This document shows, in pieces, positions 18,199-26,086 of a stretch of 64,000 bases of DNA. The notes beneath the pieces are model-generated. The model saw only the letters and a program-made list of their open reading frames with translations. It was not told where the DNA came from and did no database searches. This DNA comes from Natronohydrobacter thiooxidans (lineage in GTDB: Bacteria; Pseudomonadota; Alphaproteobacteria; Rhodobacterales; Rhodobacteraceae). The stretch covers positions 496,001 to 560,000 of the forward strand of contig NZ_MJAP01000003.1 of assembly GCF_001884735.1 (NCBI RefSeq), written 5' to 3'. Made by a program: the position numbers and the translations under genes. Position 1 is the first letter of the stretch. Each line of letters starts with the position of its first letter.

Positions 18199-18960
18199 AT
18201 GACAATTGAGCCGAGAGGGCCAAAGGTGAGCACCAAAGGACCGCAGGTCACAGTGACCGTGCAGCGCGGCGGGCCGGAGGGGCCGGGGCGCAAGCAGCAA
18301 TTTCAGGTGCCCGCCTATGGCAGTCAGACCGTTCTGGATGTGGTCTCATGGATTCAGCAGAATGCCGATCCGACCCTGACCTACCGTTTTGCCTGCCGTG
18401 TCGGTATGTGCGGCTCTTGCGCGATGATGGTCAATGGCGTGCCGCGCTGGACCTGCCGCACCCATGTCAGCAAGGTCTTGCAGGACGGCGCGATGGAACT
18501 CGCCCCGCTGCGCAGCCTGCCCGTGATCAAGGATCTGGCCGCCGATATGGACCCGTTCTTCGACAAATGGGTGTCGGCAGAGGCGCTCCACCACCCCACG
18601 GCCAGCCGCGACGACCCGATTGCCCCTATCGACCCCGACGCGCCGGAACGTGTCACCGCCAGCGCCGGGATCGAATGCATCAATTGTGCCGTGTGCTACG
18701 CGGCCTGTGATACAGTGGCCAACAACCCCGATTACCTTGGCCCCGCCGCCCTGCAACGCGCCTGGACGCTCTACAATGACAGCAGGGACGGCGCGCACGG
18801 CGCGATTCTGGACGCGGTGACCGGCACGGGCGGCTGCCAGTCCTGCCATTCGATGGGCTCCTGCACCGCCTATTGCCCGAACGGCCTCGATCCGCTCTCG
18901 GCCATTGCGGGGCTGAAGCGTGCCGCGACCCGGCGGTTTTTCGGAAAGGGCAAAGGATGA
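18199..18960 (+). CDS. succinate dehydrogenase/fumarate reductase-type iron-sulfur subunit
   Basis: A 253-residue electron-transfer subunit (SdhB/FrdB family). A [2Fe-2S] ferredoxin domain has C66, C71, C74 and C86 (ACRVGMCGSCAMMVNG, then RWTCRTHV). The C-terminal domain holds the ligands for the [4Fe-4S] cluster (C160, C163, C166, with C226) and the [3Fe-4S] cluster (C170, C216, C222). An extra Cys, C213, lies nearby. The start at 18199 follows ACAGGA; the family sequence begins shortly after. It passes electrons from the flavoprotein to the membrane quinone site. Its stop overlaps the next start as ATGA. Gene order here is B-C-D-A, unlike the housekeeping sdhCDAB, so this is probably a dedicated second complex. 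Confidence 0.88.
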   Translation: MTIEPRGPKVSTKGPQVTVTVQRGGPEGPGRKQQFQVPAYGSQTVLDVVSWIQQNADPTLTYRFACRVGMCGSCAMMVNGVPRWTCRTHVSKVLQDGAMELAPLRSLPVIKDLAADMDPFFDKWVSAEALHHPTASRDDPIAPIDPDAPERVTASAGIECINCAVCYAACDTVANNPDYLGPAALQRAWTLYNDSRDGAHGAILDAVTGTGGCQSCHSMGSCTAYCPNGLDPLSAIAGLKRAATRRFFGKGKG

Positions 18961-19298
18961 GCGAATTTCACCTCTATATGGCGCAACGCCTCAGCGCGCT
19001 GGTGATGGCGCCTTTCGTGCTCGTGCATATCGGCGTGATGATCTACGCCATTCAGGGCGGGCTGAGCGCCGCTGAAATCCTTGGCCGCACGCAAGGCTCG
19101 GTATTCTGGTTCCTGTTCTACGGCATGTTCGTGGTCGCGGTATCCATCCATGCCGCGATCGGATTACGCACGATCCTGTCGGAATGGGCGGGCCTGCGTG
19201 GGAGCGCGCTGAACATCACGGCGCTGGCCATCGGCGCGATCCTCTTCGCGATGGGTGCACAGGCGGTCTATGCCGTAACCGCAACAGGTGCCGCATGA
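18957..19298 (+). CDS. SdhC/FrdC-like membrane anchor subunit
   Basis: A 113-residue membrane protein with three hydrophobic helices (~12-32, 48-70, 86-108). The first holds AQRLSALVMAPFVLVHIGV, with the Arg-Ser and His pattern of quinone and heme-binding anchors; the second ends in SIHAAIGLRTILSEW, a typical heme-ligand His context of succinate dehydrogenase cytochrome b subunits. It should anchor the iron-sulfur and flavin subunits and bind quinone. Both ends overlap neighbours by ATGA, so it is translationally coupled in the operon. Assignment as C or D subunit is arbitrary. Confidence 0.75.
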   Translation: MSEFHLYMAQRLSALVMAPFVLVHIGVMIYAIQGGLSAAEILGRTQGSVFWFLFYGMFVVAVSIHAAIGLRTILSEWAGLRGSALNITALAIGAILFAMGAQAVYAVTATGAA

Positions 19299-19636
19299 AG
19301 GCTATCCCCCGCGCCCACCCGCTCTGGCTGGCCTATATCCTGCACCGTCTGTCCGGGCTTGGCCTCGCGCTTTTCCTGCCCGCGCATTTCTATGTGCTGT
19401 CACTGGCCTTGACGGACACGGCCCGGCTCGACGCTTTCCTGCGCCTGACCGATTATCCGCTGGTGAAACTGGCCGAATTCGGTCTGGTCTTCCTGCTGGC
19501 GGTGCATTTCTTCGGCGGGTTGCGACTGATGGCGCTGGAATGGCTGCCTTGGTCCGCAGCGCAGAAAACATGGGCCGCCGCCAGCCTTGCCGGGGCCTTC
19601 CTGATTTCCACCACTTTCCTGTTACGGGCGATCTGA
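19295..19636 (+). CDS. SdhD/FrdD-like membrane anchor subunit
   Basis: A 113-residue, three-helix membrane protein that pairs with the preceding anchor. It starts with the RAHPLWLAYILHRLSGLGLAL pattern (written here in part) known from succinate dehydrogenase cytochrome b556 subunits: HRLSG holds the quinone-site Arg and Ser. FLLAVHFFGGLRLMALEW in the middle has a candidate heme ligand His. Start ATG overlaps the previous stop; the flavoprotein gene follows after 3 bases. Two anchor proteins of this size suggest a type C or D style complex with one b heme, which is an inference from the number of His residues. Confidence 0.72.
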   Translation: MKAIPRAHPLWLAYILHRLSGLGLALFLPAHFYVLSLALTDTARLDAFLRLTDYPLVKLAEFGLVFLLAVHFFGGLRLMALEWLPWSAAQKTWAAASLAGAFLISTTFLLRAI

Positions 19637-19639
19637 TCC

Positions 19640-21400
19640 ATGTTCACCTTGAGAAACATCGACCGCCACGACACCGATATCCTGATCCTCGGCACCGGGG
19701 GCGCGGGCCTCTTTGGCGCGCTGCACGCGCTGCAATCCGCGCCGCCCGGCACGCGCGTGTCCATCGCGGTCAAGGGGCTGATCGGCAAATGCGGCTGCAC
19801 CCGCATGGTGCAGGGCGGCTATAATGTGGCCCTTGGCGGCGGCGACACGGTCGAGCGGCATTTCATGGACACGATTCAGGGCGGCAAATGGCTGCCCAAT
19901 CAGGACATGGCCTGGCGGCTCTGCGAACAGGCGGTGGTGCGCATCCGCGAGTTGGAGAACGAACTCGGCTGCTTCTTCGACCGCAACCCGGACGGCACAC
20001 TGCATCAGAAGGCTTTTGCAGGCCAGACCGCCGACCGGACCGTGCACAAGGGCGATCTGACGGGCATCGAGATCATCAACCGGCTGATGGAAACCGTGCT
20101 GTCGCGCCCTGTCGAGAAATTGCAGGAACACCGCGCCATCGGGCTGATCCCCACCAAGGACGGCTCTGCCCTGTCCGGCGTGCTGATGATCGACATGCGC
20201 ACTGGCCGCTTCCGTTTCGTGCGCGCGAAAACCGTGCTGATGGCCACAGGCGGCGGGCCAACCATGTACAAATACCACACGCCGAGCGGTGACAAGACCA
20301 TGGACGGGCTGGCGATGGCGCTGCGCGCAGGTCTGCCGCTGCGCGATATGGAGATGGTGCAGTTTCACCCCACAGGGCTGCTCGCGGGCGATCACACCCG
20401 CATGACGGGCACAGTGCTGGAGGAAGGGTTGCGCGGCGCGGGCGGGCAACTCATTAACCATGCCGGCCAGCGTTTCATGTTCGACTATGACGCCAAGGGC
20501 GAGCGCGCCACGCGCGATGTGGTCAGCCGCGGTATCTATGCCGAGATGCGCAAGAACAACAATCCCGAGCAGGAAGGCGTGTTCATCTCGATGGCACATC
20601 TTGGCCCCGAGAATGTGCGCAAGAAATTCTCGGGCATGGTCAAGCGCTGCGCCGATAGCGGGTTTGACCTCGCCGCAGGCAAGGTCGAGGTGGTGCCGAC
20701 CGCGCATTACTTCATGGGCGGGGTCGTGGTCGATGTGGACACGCGCACCGACCTTGAGGGCCTCTATGTCGCGGGCGAGGATGCTGGCGGCGCACATGGC
20801 TCGAACCGTCTGGGCGGCAATGGGGTCGCGAATTCCACCGTTTACGGTGGCATCGCGGGCGATGTGATGGGCCGCGACATTCGCCGCATGGGCGCGCTGC
20901 GCGAACCCGATGAGACGGTGCTGGAGGCGGAACTGGCCCGCGCCTGCCACCCGCTGACCCGCAAGCCGGATTTTGTGCAACCGCTGCGCGCGCAGTTGCA
21001 GACTGTGATGTGGGAAGATGTGGGCGTCATGCGCAACGAGGCAGGCTTGCAGCGGGGTCTGAGCGGCATCGCGCAGGTCTCGGACGCACTGATGGATCTG
21101 GGCGTTGCGCCCGATAATCTCGCCTTCAACCTGACCTGGCATGACTGGCTGAACCTGCGCTCGCTCTGCGATATTTCCGAAGTGATTGCCAAAGCCGCGC
21201 TCGCGCGCGACAATTCCCGCGGCGCGCATTTCCGCGAGGATCACCCCGAGCCCGGTGCGCTGGAAGACAGCTATTTCACGGTCGCGCGCCAGACAGGGAC
21301 CGTTGAGGTCACGCGCGCGCCCGTCCAATTCACCATCGTCCGCCCCGGCGAAACGATTCTGCCCGCCCATGAACCCGAAACACTGGTGGCCGCGCAATGA
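19640..21400 (+). CDS. fumarate reductase/succinate dehydrogenase-like flavoprotein lacking the FAD-linking His
   Basis: A 586-residue FAD subunit of the SdhA/FrdA/NadB family. It has the FAD-binding GTGGAGLFGALHAL and the dicarboxylate active site: MVQFHPTGLL, EEGLRGAGGQL, RDVVSRGIYAEM (the general-acid Arg), PTAHYFMGG and GSNRLGGNGVANS. The His that carries covalent FAD in SdhA (usual SHT...AQGG) is replaced by Cys at residue 53 (CGCTRMVQGG). Covalent His linkage raises the flavin potential, so this enzyme may hold FAD loosely or by another bond, which may restrict it to fumarate reduction or suit another substrate. It is in an operon with its own iron-sulfur and anchor subunits, and it overlaps the hydratase gene downstream by 4 bases. 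Physiological substrate unknown. Confidence 0.82.
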   Translation: MFTLRNIDRHDTDILILGTGGAGLFGALHALQSAPPGTRVSIAVKGLIGKCGCTRMVQGGYNVALGGGDTVERHFMDTIQGGKWLPNQDMAWRLCEQAVVRIRELENELGCFFDRNPDGTLHQKAFAGQTADRTVHKGDLTGIEIINRLMETVLSRPVEKLQEHRAIGLIPTKDGSALSGVLMIDMRTGRFRFVRAKTVLMATGGGPTMYKYHTPSGDKTMDGLAMALRAGLPLRDMEMVQFHPTGLLAGDHTRMTGTVLEEGLRGAGGQLINHAGQRFMFDYDAKGERATRDVVSRGIYAEMRKNNNPEQEGVFISMAHLGPENVRKKFSGMVKRCADSGFDLAAGKVEVVPTAHYFMGGVVVDVDTRTDLEGLYVAGEDAGGAHGSNRLGGNGVANSTVYGGIAGDVMGRDIRRMGALREPDETVLEAELARACHPLTRKPDFVQPLRAQLQTVMWEDVGVMRNEAGLQRGLSGIAQVSDALMDLGVAPDNLAFNLTWHDWLNLRSLCDISEVIAKAALARDNSRGAHFREDHPEPGALEDSYFTVARQTGTVEVTRAPVQFTIVRPGETILPAHEPETLVAAQ

Positions 21401-22359
21401 CACAAATTCCCCTCTCCCTGATCCAGCGCACGGCGGAAGATCTGATGGCGAAAGCCGCCATCGATATCCCCGAGGACTACCTCGACGGCCTCAAACGCGC
21501 CGCCGATACCGAAGAGGGCGATCTGTCCTCTTTCGTCCTGAAAGCCATGCTGGAAAACTACGAGGCCGCGAAACAGGACCGCAGCGCCATGTGCGGCGAC
21601 ACCGGCGTGCCGCGCTGGTTCGTGAAACTCGGCAACGAGGCGAGAGTCGAGGGCGGCATGGTCGCGCTGGAAGCCGCGCTCCGCCGCGCCACTGCCAAGG
21701 CCACTTTCGACGTGCCGCTGCGCCCCAACCGCGTGCACCCGCTCTGGCGCACCGATCACAACAACAATGTGGGCATCGGCGCGCCCGAGATCGAATACGG
21801 GTTTGAACCGCAGGGCGACTGGATCGACCTGATCACGGTCCACAAAGGCGGCCTTTTCGGCACCGATTACCGGATGCTCTTTCCCTCGGACGGGGTGCAG
21901 GGGATCAAGCGCTTCTATCTCGACAGTCTGATGGCCTTCGGCAAACGGGGTCTTGCCTGCCAGCCTGCGATCATCGGCATCGGCCTCGGCGGGTCCAAGG
22001 ATATCTGCATGAGCCTTGGCAAACGCGCCTCGGTCCTGCGCACTGTGGGCAGCCGCAATTCCGACCCGCGTATTGCCGCGATGGAGGAGGAGTTCAAGGA
22101 ATTGGGCAATTCCATCGGCATGGGCGCAATGGGATTTGTCGGCAAGAACATGGTGATCCAGTGCAATATCGAAGTGGGCTATTGCCACACCGGCGGGATG
22201 CCGATGTCGGTCCATGCCTTCTGCCTGTCCTCGCGCCGGGCGGTTGCGCGGCTCTATCCTGATGGCCGCGTCGAGCATCGCACCGATCCCGACTGGTTCA
22301 CCGATTATCAGCGCCGTGAGACGGTCGATTGGGACGCGGCAAAGGAGGCCGCAGAATGA
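21397..22359 (+). CDS. class I fumarase / L(+)-tartrate dehydratase, alpha subunit
   Basis: A 320-residue iron-sulfur hydro-lyase subunit. The cysteines expected to hold the [4Fe-4S] cluster lie in RSAMCGDTGVPRWFV (~residue 65), GKRGLACQPAIIGIG (~188) and MVIQCNIEVGYCHTGG (~250). The family (fumarase class I N-terminal domain) includes heterodimeric tartrate dehydratase TtdA, split fumarases and mesaconase. It adds water to, or removes it from, a fumarate-like dicarboxylate, which would be the product of the flavoprotein upstream. Its start overlaps the flavoprotein stop and its stop overlaps the beta subunit start. Substrate cannot be assigned within the family. Confidence 0.85.
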   Translation: MTQIPLSLIQRTAEDLMAKAAIDIPEDYLDGLKRAADTEEGDLSSFVLKAMLENYEAAKQDRSAMCGDTGVPRWFVKLGNEARVEGGMVALEAALRRATAKATFDVPLRPNRVHPLWRTDHNNNVGIGAPEIEYGFEPQGDWIDLITVHKGGLFGTDYRMLFPSDGVQGIKRFYLDSLMAFGKRGLACQPAIIGIGLGGSKDICMSLGKRASVLRTVGSRNSDPRIAAMEEEFKELGNSIGMGAMGFVGKNMVIQCNIEVGYCHTGGMPMSVHAFCLSSRRAVARLYPDGRVEHRTDPDWFTDYQRRETVDWDAAKEAAE

Positions 22360-23021
22360 GCATCCGCGAAATCCGCCTCTCGACCACGCCGACCCCCGAA
22401 GAAATCGCCGCGCTGCGCCTTGGCGATATCGTCTATCTGGACGGGCTGATCTACACCGCGCGCGAGGGCGTCTATATGCGCGCGCTGGAAGAACAGGCCA
22501 ATATCCCGATGGAACTGCCCGCGGAAAGTGCGGCGAATTTCCATTGCTCGCCTGCCGCGCGCATCAATGGGGATGGATCATTCGATATGGGCGCGGTCAC
22601 GGCCACGGCCTCCTTCCGCTTTGCCAAATGGCTGCCCGAATGGATGGAGAAGACCGGCGCGAAGCTGATCATCGGCAAGGGGGGCATGACATCCAAGGAC
22701 TACAAGGAGTATTTCGTCCCCAATGGCGCGGTCTATCTGTCAACTGTGGGCTATGGCACCGGCGCATTGCTGGGACGCGGGGTCGAGAAGGTCGAGGCCG
22801 TCCACTGGAACGAGGAGCTGGGCCTTGCGCAAGCCATGTGGGTGATCCGCTGCAACCGGATGGGACCCTTCATCGTGGCGTCCGACCTGAACGGGGATTG
22901 CCTGTTCGAGCGCGAGAATGCGAAAATCGCAGAGAATATCGCCCGCGTCTATGAAGGCACGAAACCGGCGGTGCTGAAACGCTATGGCGAAAGCGATGAT
23001 CGCTCTGAGGAGGTGATCTGA
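22356..23021 (+). CDS. class I fumarase / L(+)-tartrate dehydratase, beta subunit
   Basis: A 221-residue protein matching the C-terminal (swivelling) domain of class I fumarase, as in TtdB: AALRLGDIVYLDGLIYTARE near the N-terminus, LIIGKGGMTSKDYKEYF near 110, and VYLSTVGYGTGALLG near 128. It completes the active site with the alpha subunit. The start at 22356 forms an ATGA overlap with the alpha gene; a longer in-frame start 27 bases upstream has no family match. It is followed directly by the sulfite oxidase gene, whose ATG shares the last base of this stop. Confidence 0.85.
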   Translation: MSIREIRLSTTPTPEEIAALRLGDIVYLDGLIYTAREGVYMRALEEQANIPMELPAESAANFHCSPAARINGDGSFDMGAVTATASFRFAKWLPEWMEKTGAKLIIGKGGMTSKDYKEYFVPNGAVYLSTVGYGTGALLGRGVEKVEAVHWNEELGLAQAMWVIRCNRMGPFIVASDLNGDCLFERENAKIAENIARVYEGTKPAVLKRYGESDDRSEEVI

Positions 23022-24109
23022 TGCAGGACAACCCGTTCCAGCCCGATGCCGCCCGCGATGAGCGGCCCGAATTCACCCGCGACGAGCTGGGGCTGGCCAA
23101 TCGCAATTCCGGCGCGCTGCTGGAGCTTCTGTCCTGCGACATCACCCCCACCGGCACGCATTACCTGCTCAATCATTTCGACGTGCCTGTGATCGCGCCG
23201 GACCAGCATAGCCTGACACTGGAAGGTGCGTTTCACGCACCCTACAGCCTGACGCTGGCCGAGATCATGGCCCAGCCGCAAATCACCCGGCCCGTGACGA
23301 TGGAATGCGCCGGGAACGGCCGCGCGGGCATGGATCCGCGCCCGCTGTCGATGCCATGGATCTATGAGGCCATCGGCACCTCGGAATGGACCGGCACACC
23401 GCTTGCGCCGCTGATGACACGCGCGGGGCCGAAAGACAGCGTACAGGATTTCGCCTTTATCGGCGCGGATTTCGGCTATGACAAGGGCGTACCGCATCAC
23501 TACGGGCGCAGCCTGACGCCTGCGGAACTGGCGGAACTGGATGTGATGCTGGTCTGGGGGATGAATGGCGCGCCGCTTCTGCCCCAGCATGGCGCGCCGC
23601 TGCGCCTCATCGTGCCGGGCTGGTATGGCATGGCCTCGGTCAAATGGCTGACGAAGATCGCAGCGCTGGAGAGCCGATACACCGGCTTTCAACAAGTCGA
23701 GACCTATCGTTTCCGCGCCCATGACGATGACCCCGGTACGCCGGTGAACCGTATCCATGTCAAATCGCTGATGAAGCCCCCCGGCCTGCCCGACTGGTTC
23801 ACCCGCGCGCGGATGCTGGAGGCCGGGCGCGTCACGCTTGAAGGGCGCGCATGGTCCGGCGCAGGCGTGCCGATTGCGCGGGTCGAGGTTCTGCTGGACG
23901 GGGAATGGCATGAGGCCGAGCTGACCGGGCGTGCGGATACCTATGCCTGGACCGGCTGGCGTGCCGACTGGGAGGCAACACCGGGCGCGCATGACCTGGC
24001 TTGTCGGGCGACCGATGCCGAGGGGAATACGCAGCCGCTGGTGGCGGGGTACAACACCGGCGGGTTCGCGAATAACGTGGTGCAGCGGGTCAGAGTCCAC
24101 GTCGCCTGA
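23021..24109 (+). CDS. sulfite oxidase family molybdoenzyme
   Basis: A 362-residue enzyme of sulfite oxidase architecture: a molybdopterin domain (~1-240) with the Mo-ligand Cys C96 in VTMECAGNGR, followed by the Mo-co dimerisation domain (~250-362; VTLEGRAWSGAGVPIARVEV). Presence of the dimerisation domain favours a true sulfite oxidase over the shorter MsrP/YedY type. No Tat signal is seen, so it appears cytoplasmic, unlike SorA and SorT. It is translationally coupled to the hydratase genes, which implies that sulfite is released inside the cell by this pathway. A palindromic repeat begins one base after its stop. Confidence 0.85.
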   Translation: MQDNPFQPDAARDERPEFTRDELGLANRNSGALLELLSCDITPTGTHYLLNHFDVPVIAPDQHSLTLEGAFHAPYSLTLAEIMAQPQITRPVTMECAGNGRAGMDPRPLSMPWIYEAIGTSEWTGTPLAPLMTRAGPKDSVQDFAFIGADFGYDKGVPHHYGRSLTPAELAELDVMLVWGMNGAPLLPQHGAPLRLIVPGWYGMASVKWLTKIAALESRYTGFQQVETYRFRAHDDDPGTPVNRIHVKSLMKPPGLPDWFTRARMLEAGRVTLEGRAWSGAGVPIARVEVLLDGEWHEAELTGRADTYAWTGWRADWEATPGAHDLACRATDAEGNTQPLVAGYNTGGFANNVVQRVRVHVA

Positions 24110-24110
24110 C

Positions 24111-24140
24111 GTAGGGTGCGTGCTGTAGCACGCACCCTAC
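24111..24140. repeat. dispersed palindromic repeat, copy 1
   Basis: Perfect 14-bp arms GTAGGGTGCGTGCT (24111-24124) and AGCACGCACCCTAC (24127-24140) around a 2-base centre. It lies between the convergent sulfite oxidase and TauE/SafE genes and would form a strong hairpin in RNA from either strand, so it may end transcription both ways. Two further copies are at 49411 and 54489. Confidence 0.9.
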
Positions 24141-24209
24141 CTTTCCTGCCGCGCCGCCGGCCAATGCCGAAATTCCTTTGGCAGTATAGTATGTCAGCAT
24201 CGCCCCCCC

Positions 24210-24953
24210 TCACCAGATCGCGTCCAGAAGCAGCCCCAGCCCCAGCAGCAGCGACAGCCCGACCAGAATTCGCCGGAACAGATTGTCCGACACCCGCCGG
24301 AACACCAGCAATCCGATCCGCGCCGAGAGAAAGGACACCGGCAGCGCGATCACGAAGGCCGTCAGCGTCGCGCTGTCATAGGCGCCCCGGTGCCACAGCA
24401 TCGCCGCCGTCAGACTGAGCACCGCCACATTATAGGGCTGCAGCACCGCGCGCGTTTCCGCCTTGGGCCAGGGCCGCGTCGAGCACCAGATCGTCGGCAG
24501 CGCCCCGGACAGCCCCGCCATGCCGCCCAAGATCCCGCCGGTCAGCCCGACGCCCGAATCCAGCACTGGCGTGCGCCGCTCAAACCTCGGCAGATTGGCG
24601 CGGAAGCTGAAAAACCCGCCATAAAGGACCAGCAGCGCCGCGATCACCAGTTTCAGCAGATCGGCATTGATATGCGCCAGCGCCAGAATACCCAGCGGCA
24701 CCCCCAGCAGCCCCGGCAGGATGAAGCGCATCAGTCGCGCGACATTGACTTTCAGCGCCGCGCGCACTTCCCAGAGCCCCATCATGCCAGTGGCCACCGA
24801 CATCAGCGTAACCACCGCGACAGCGCTGATCGGGTCCAGCGCGACCAGCAGAAACCCCAGTGCAAACAGCGCCGTGCCGGTCCCGGCCAGCCCATTCACA
24901 AACCCGCCCGCAAAGGCGCCGAGCAGGATGAAGGCAATGGCATAGGCACTCAT
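24210..24953 (-). CDS. TauE/SafE (TSUP) family permease
   Basis: A 247-residue membrane protein with about eight hydrophobic segments and the TSUP family repeats: a glycine-rich N-terminal helix (GAFAGGFVNGLAGTGTALFAL) and its echo in GVGLTGGILGGMAGLSGALP near residue 140. Members export sulfite or sulfoacetate or carry other sulfur-containing anions. It is convergent with the sulfite oxidase gene and 70 bases from the palindrome, so it forms part of the sulfur-flavoured neighbourhood, though it has its own upstream region at 24954-25071. Direction and substrate are unproven; the family has many members with no sulfur link. Confidence 0.85.
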   Translation of the reverse strand: MSAYAIAFILLGAFAGGFVNGLAGTGTALFALGFLLVALDPISAVAVVTLMSVATGMMGLWEVRAALKVNVARLMRFILPGLLGVPLGILALAHINADLLKLVIAALLVLYGGFFSFRANLPRFERRTPVLDSGVGLTGGILGGMAGLSGALPTIWCSTRPWPKAETRAVLQPYNVAVLSLTAAMLWHRGAYDSATLTAFVIALPVSFLSARIGLLVFRRVSDNLFRRILVGLSLLLGLGLLLDAIW

Positions 24954-25071
24954 GCGCGGCAGTCAGGAAGAGGAAACATCGGGCAAGGCGCTCTCAGGAT
25001 CAGAAGGTTACACTCCCCCGACTAAACCCGCGCCCGGCCCGATGGTCAAGCCGTGAACATGTTAAGCGTGC

Positions 25072-26034
25072 TCAGAAATCCACCTCTTGCGCCAGTCCTT
25101 TGGCAATCGCCAGATCCACCGCAGCAGAGGCCACGGCCAGATCCTGCAACCCCACGCCGGTCCCGTCAAACAGCGTGATCTCTTCCGCGCTTTGCCGCCC
25201 CGGATGCGCGCCATTGATCACCGCGCCGATTTCGGCAATCGCGCTTTCGGAAAGCAGGCCAGAGGCCACTGCATGCTGCGCCTCGCCAATGCTGATGGAT
25301 TGCGCCACCTCATCGGTAAAGACCGTCGCGCGGCCCAGCAGTGCTGCTTCGACCTCTTGCTTGCCCTTGGTGTCGGTGCCCATACAGGCCAGATGGGTGC
25401 CGGGCCGCACCTGCGCATCCATCACGATCGGATCGAAACTCGATGTGATGGTGATGATCACATCCGCCTGCGCGCCCAGATCGTCCAGACTCACCGCCTC
25501 AAAAGGCAGGCCCAGTTCCGCAGCCGTATCCGCCAGACGCGACAGCATCTCGGGGTGGAAATTCCAGCCGACCACCTTCTCGAACCTGCGCTGGCGTACG
25601 GCCGCGCGCATCTGAAACGCGCTCTGATGGCCCGCGCCGACCATGCCCAGAACCTTCGCATCCTGCCGCGCCAGATGCTTGATGGAAATCGCACTCGCCG
25701 CCGCCGTGCGCAGCGCGGTCAAGAGATTACCGCCCACCATCGCCGTGGGTTTGCCGCTATCGGGATCGAACAGATAGACCGTGCTCTGGTGGTTCGGAAT
25801 ACCACGCTCGGCATTGCCGGGGAAATAGCCGCCCGCTTTCACCCCCAAAAGCGCCCCCACCCGGTCGAGACCCGATTTGAACCCGTACTGCCGCCCCTCG
25901 CCCAACGCTTCACGCACCACAGGGAAATTATAGGCGTCGCCGCGCGACATGGCGGCGAACGTGGCTTCAATCGCGTCAAAGGCCGATTGCTCATCGACCA
26001 GACCGGGGATGGCAGATTCGGGGACGATCCACAT
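25072..26034 (-). CDS. bhcD: iminosuccinate reductase (ornithine cyclodeaminase/mu-crystallin family)
   Basis: A 320-residue NAD(P)-binding protein of the ornithine cyclodeaminase family: GVKAGGYFPGNAERGIPNHQ near residue 65 and the Rossmann GMVGAGHQSAFQMRA near 130. In the beta-hydroxyaspartate cycle BhcD reduces iminosuccinate to L-aspartate, regenerating the amino donor. I assign it as bhcD because it is the last of four co-directional genes in exactly the bhcA-B-C-D order with bhcR divergent upstream. Alone, the family would also allow ornithine cyclodeaminase or ketimine reductase. A stem-loop lies in the 52-base gap after bhcC. Confidence 0.9.
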   Translation of the reverse strand: MWIVPESAIPGLVDEQSAFDAIEATFAAMSRGDAYNFPVVREALGEGRQYGFKSGLDRVGALLGVKAGGYFPGNAERGIPNHQSTVYLFDPDSGKPTAMVGGNLLTALRTAAASAISIKHLARQDAKVLGMVGAGHQSAFQMRAAVRQRRFEKVVGWNFHPEMLSRLADTAAELGLPFEAVSLDDLGAQADVIITITSSFDPIVMDAQVRPGTHLACMGTDTKGKQEVEAALLGRATVFTDEVAQSISIGEAQHAVASGLLSESAIAEIGAVINGAHPGRQSAEEITLFDGTGVGLQDLAVASAAVDLAIAKGLAQEVDF

Positions 26035-26062
26035 GGGTGTATTCCTTCAATTTCAGGGTGTT

Positions 26063-26082
26063 AAGGCCCCCGAAGGGGCCTT
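26063..26082 (-). terminator. stem-loop between bhcC and bhcD
   Basis: A perfect 8-bp stem (AAGGCCCC at 26063-26070, GGGGCCTT at 26075-26082) closed by a CGAA tetraloop lies just after the bhcC stop. With no U-tract inside an operon, it more likely tunes or stabilises the message than ends it; partial termination before bhcD is possible. Confidence 0.55.
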
Positions 26083-26086
26083 GATC

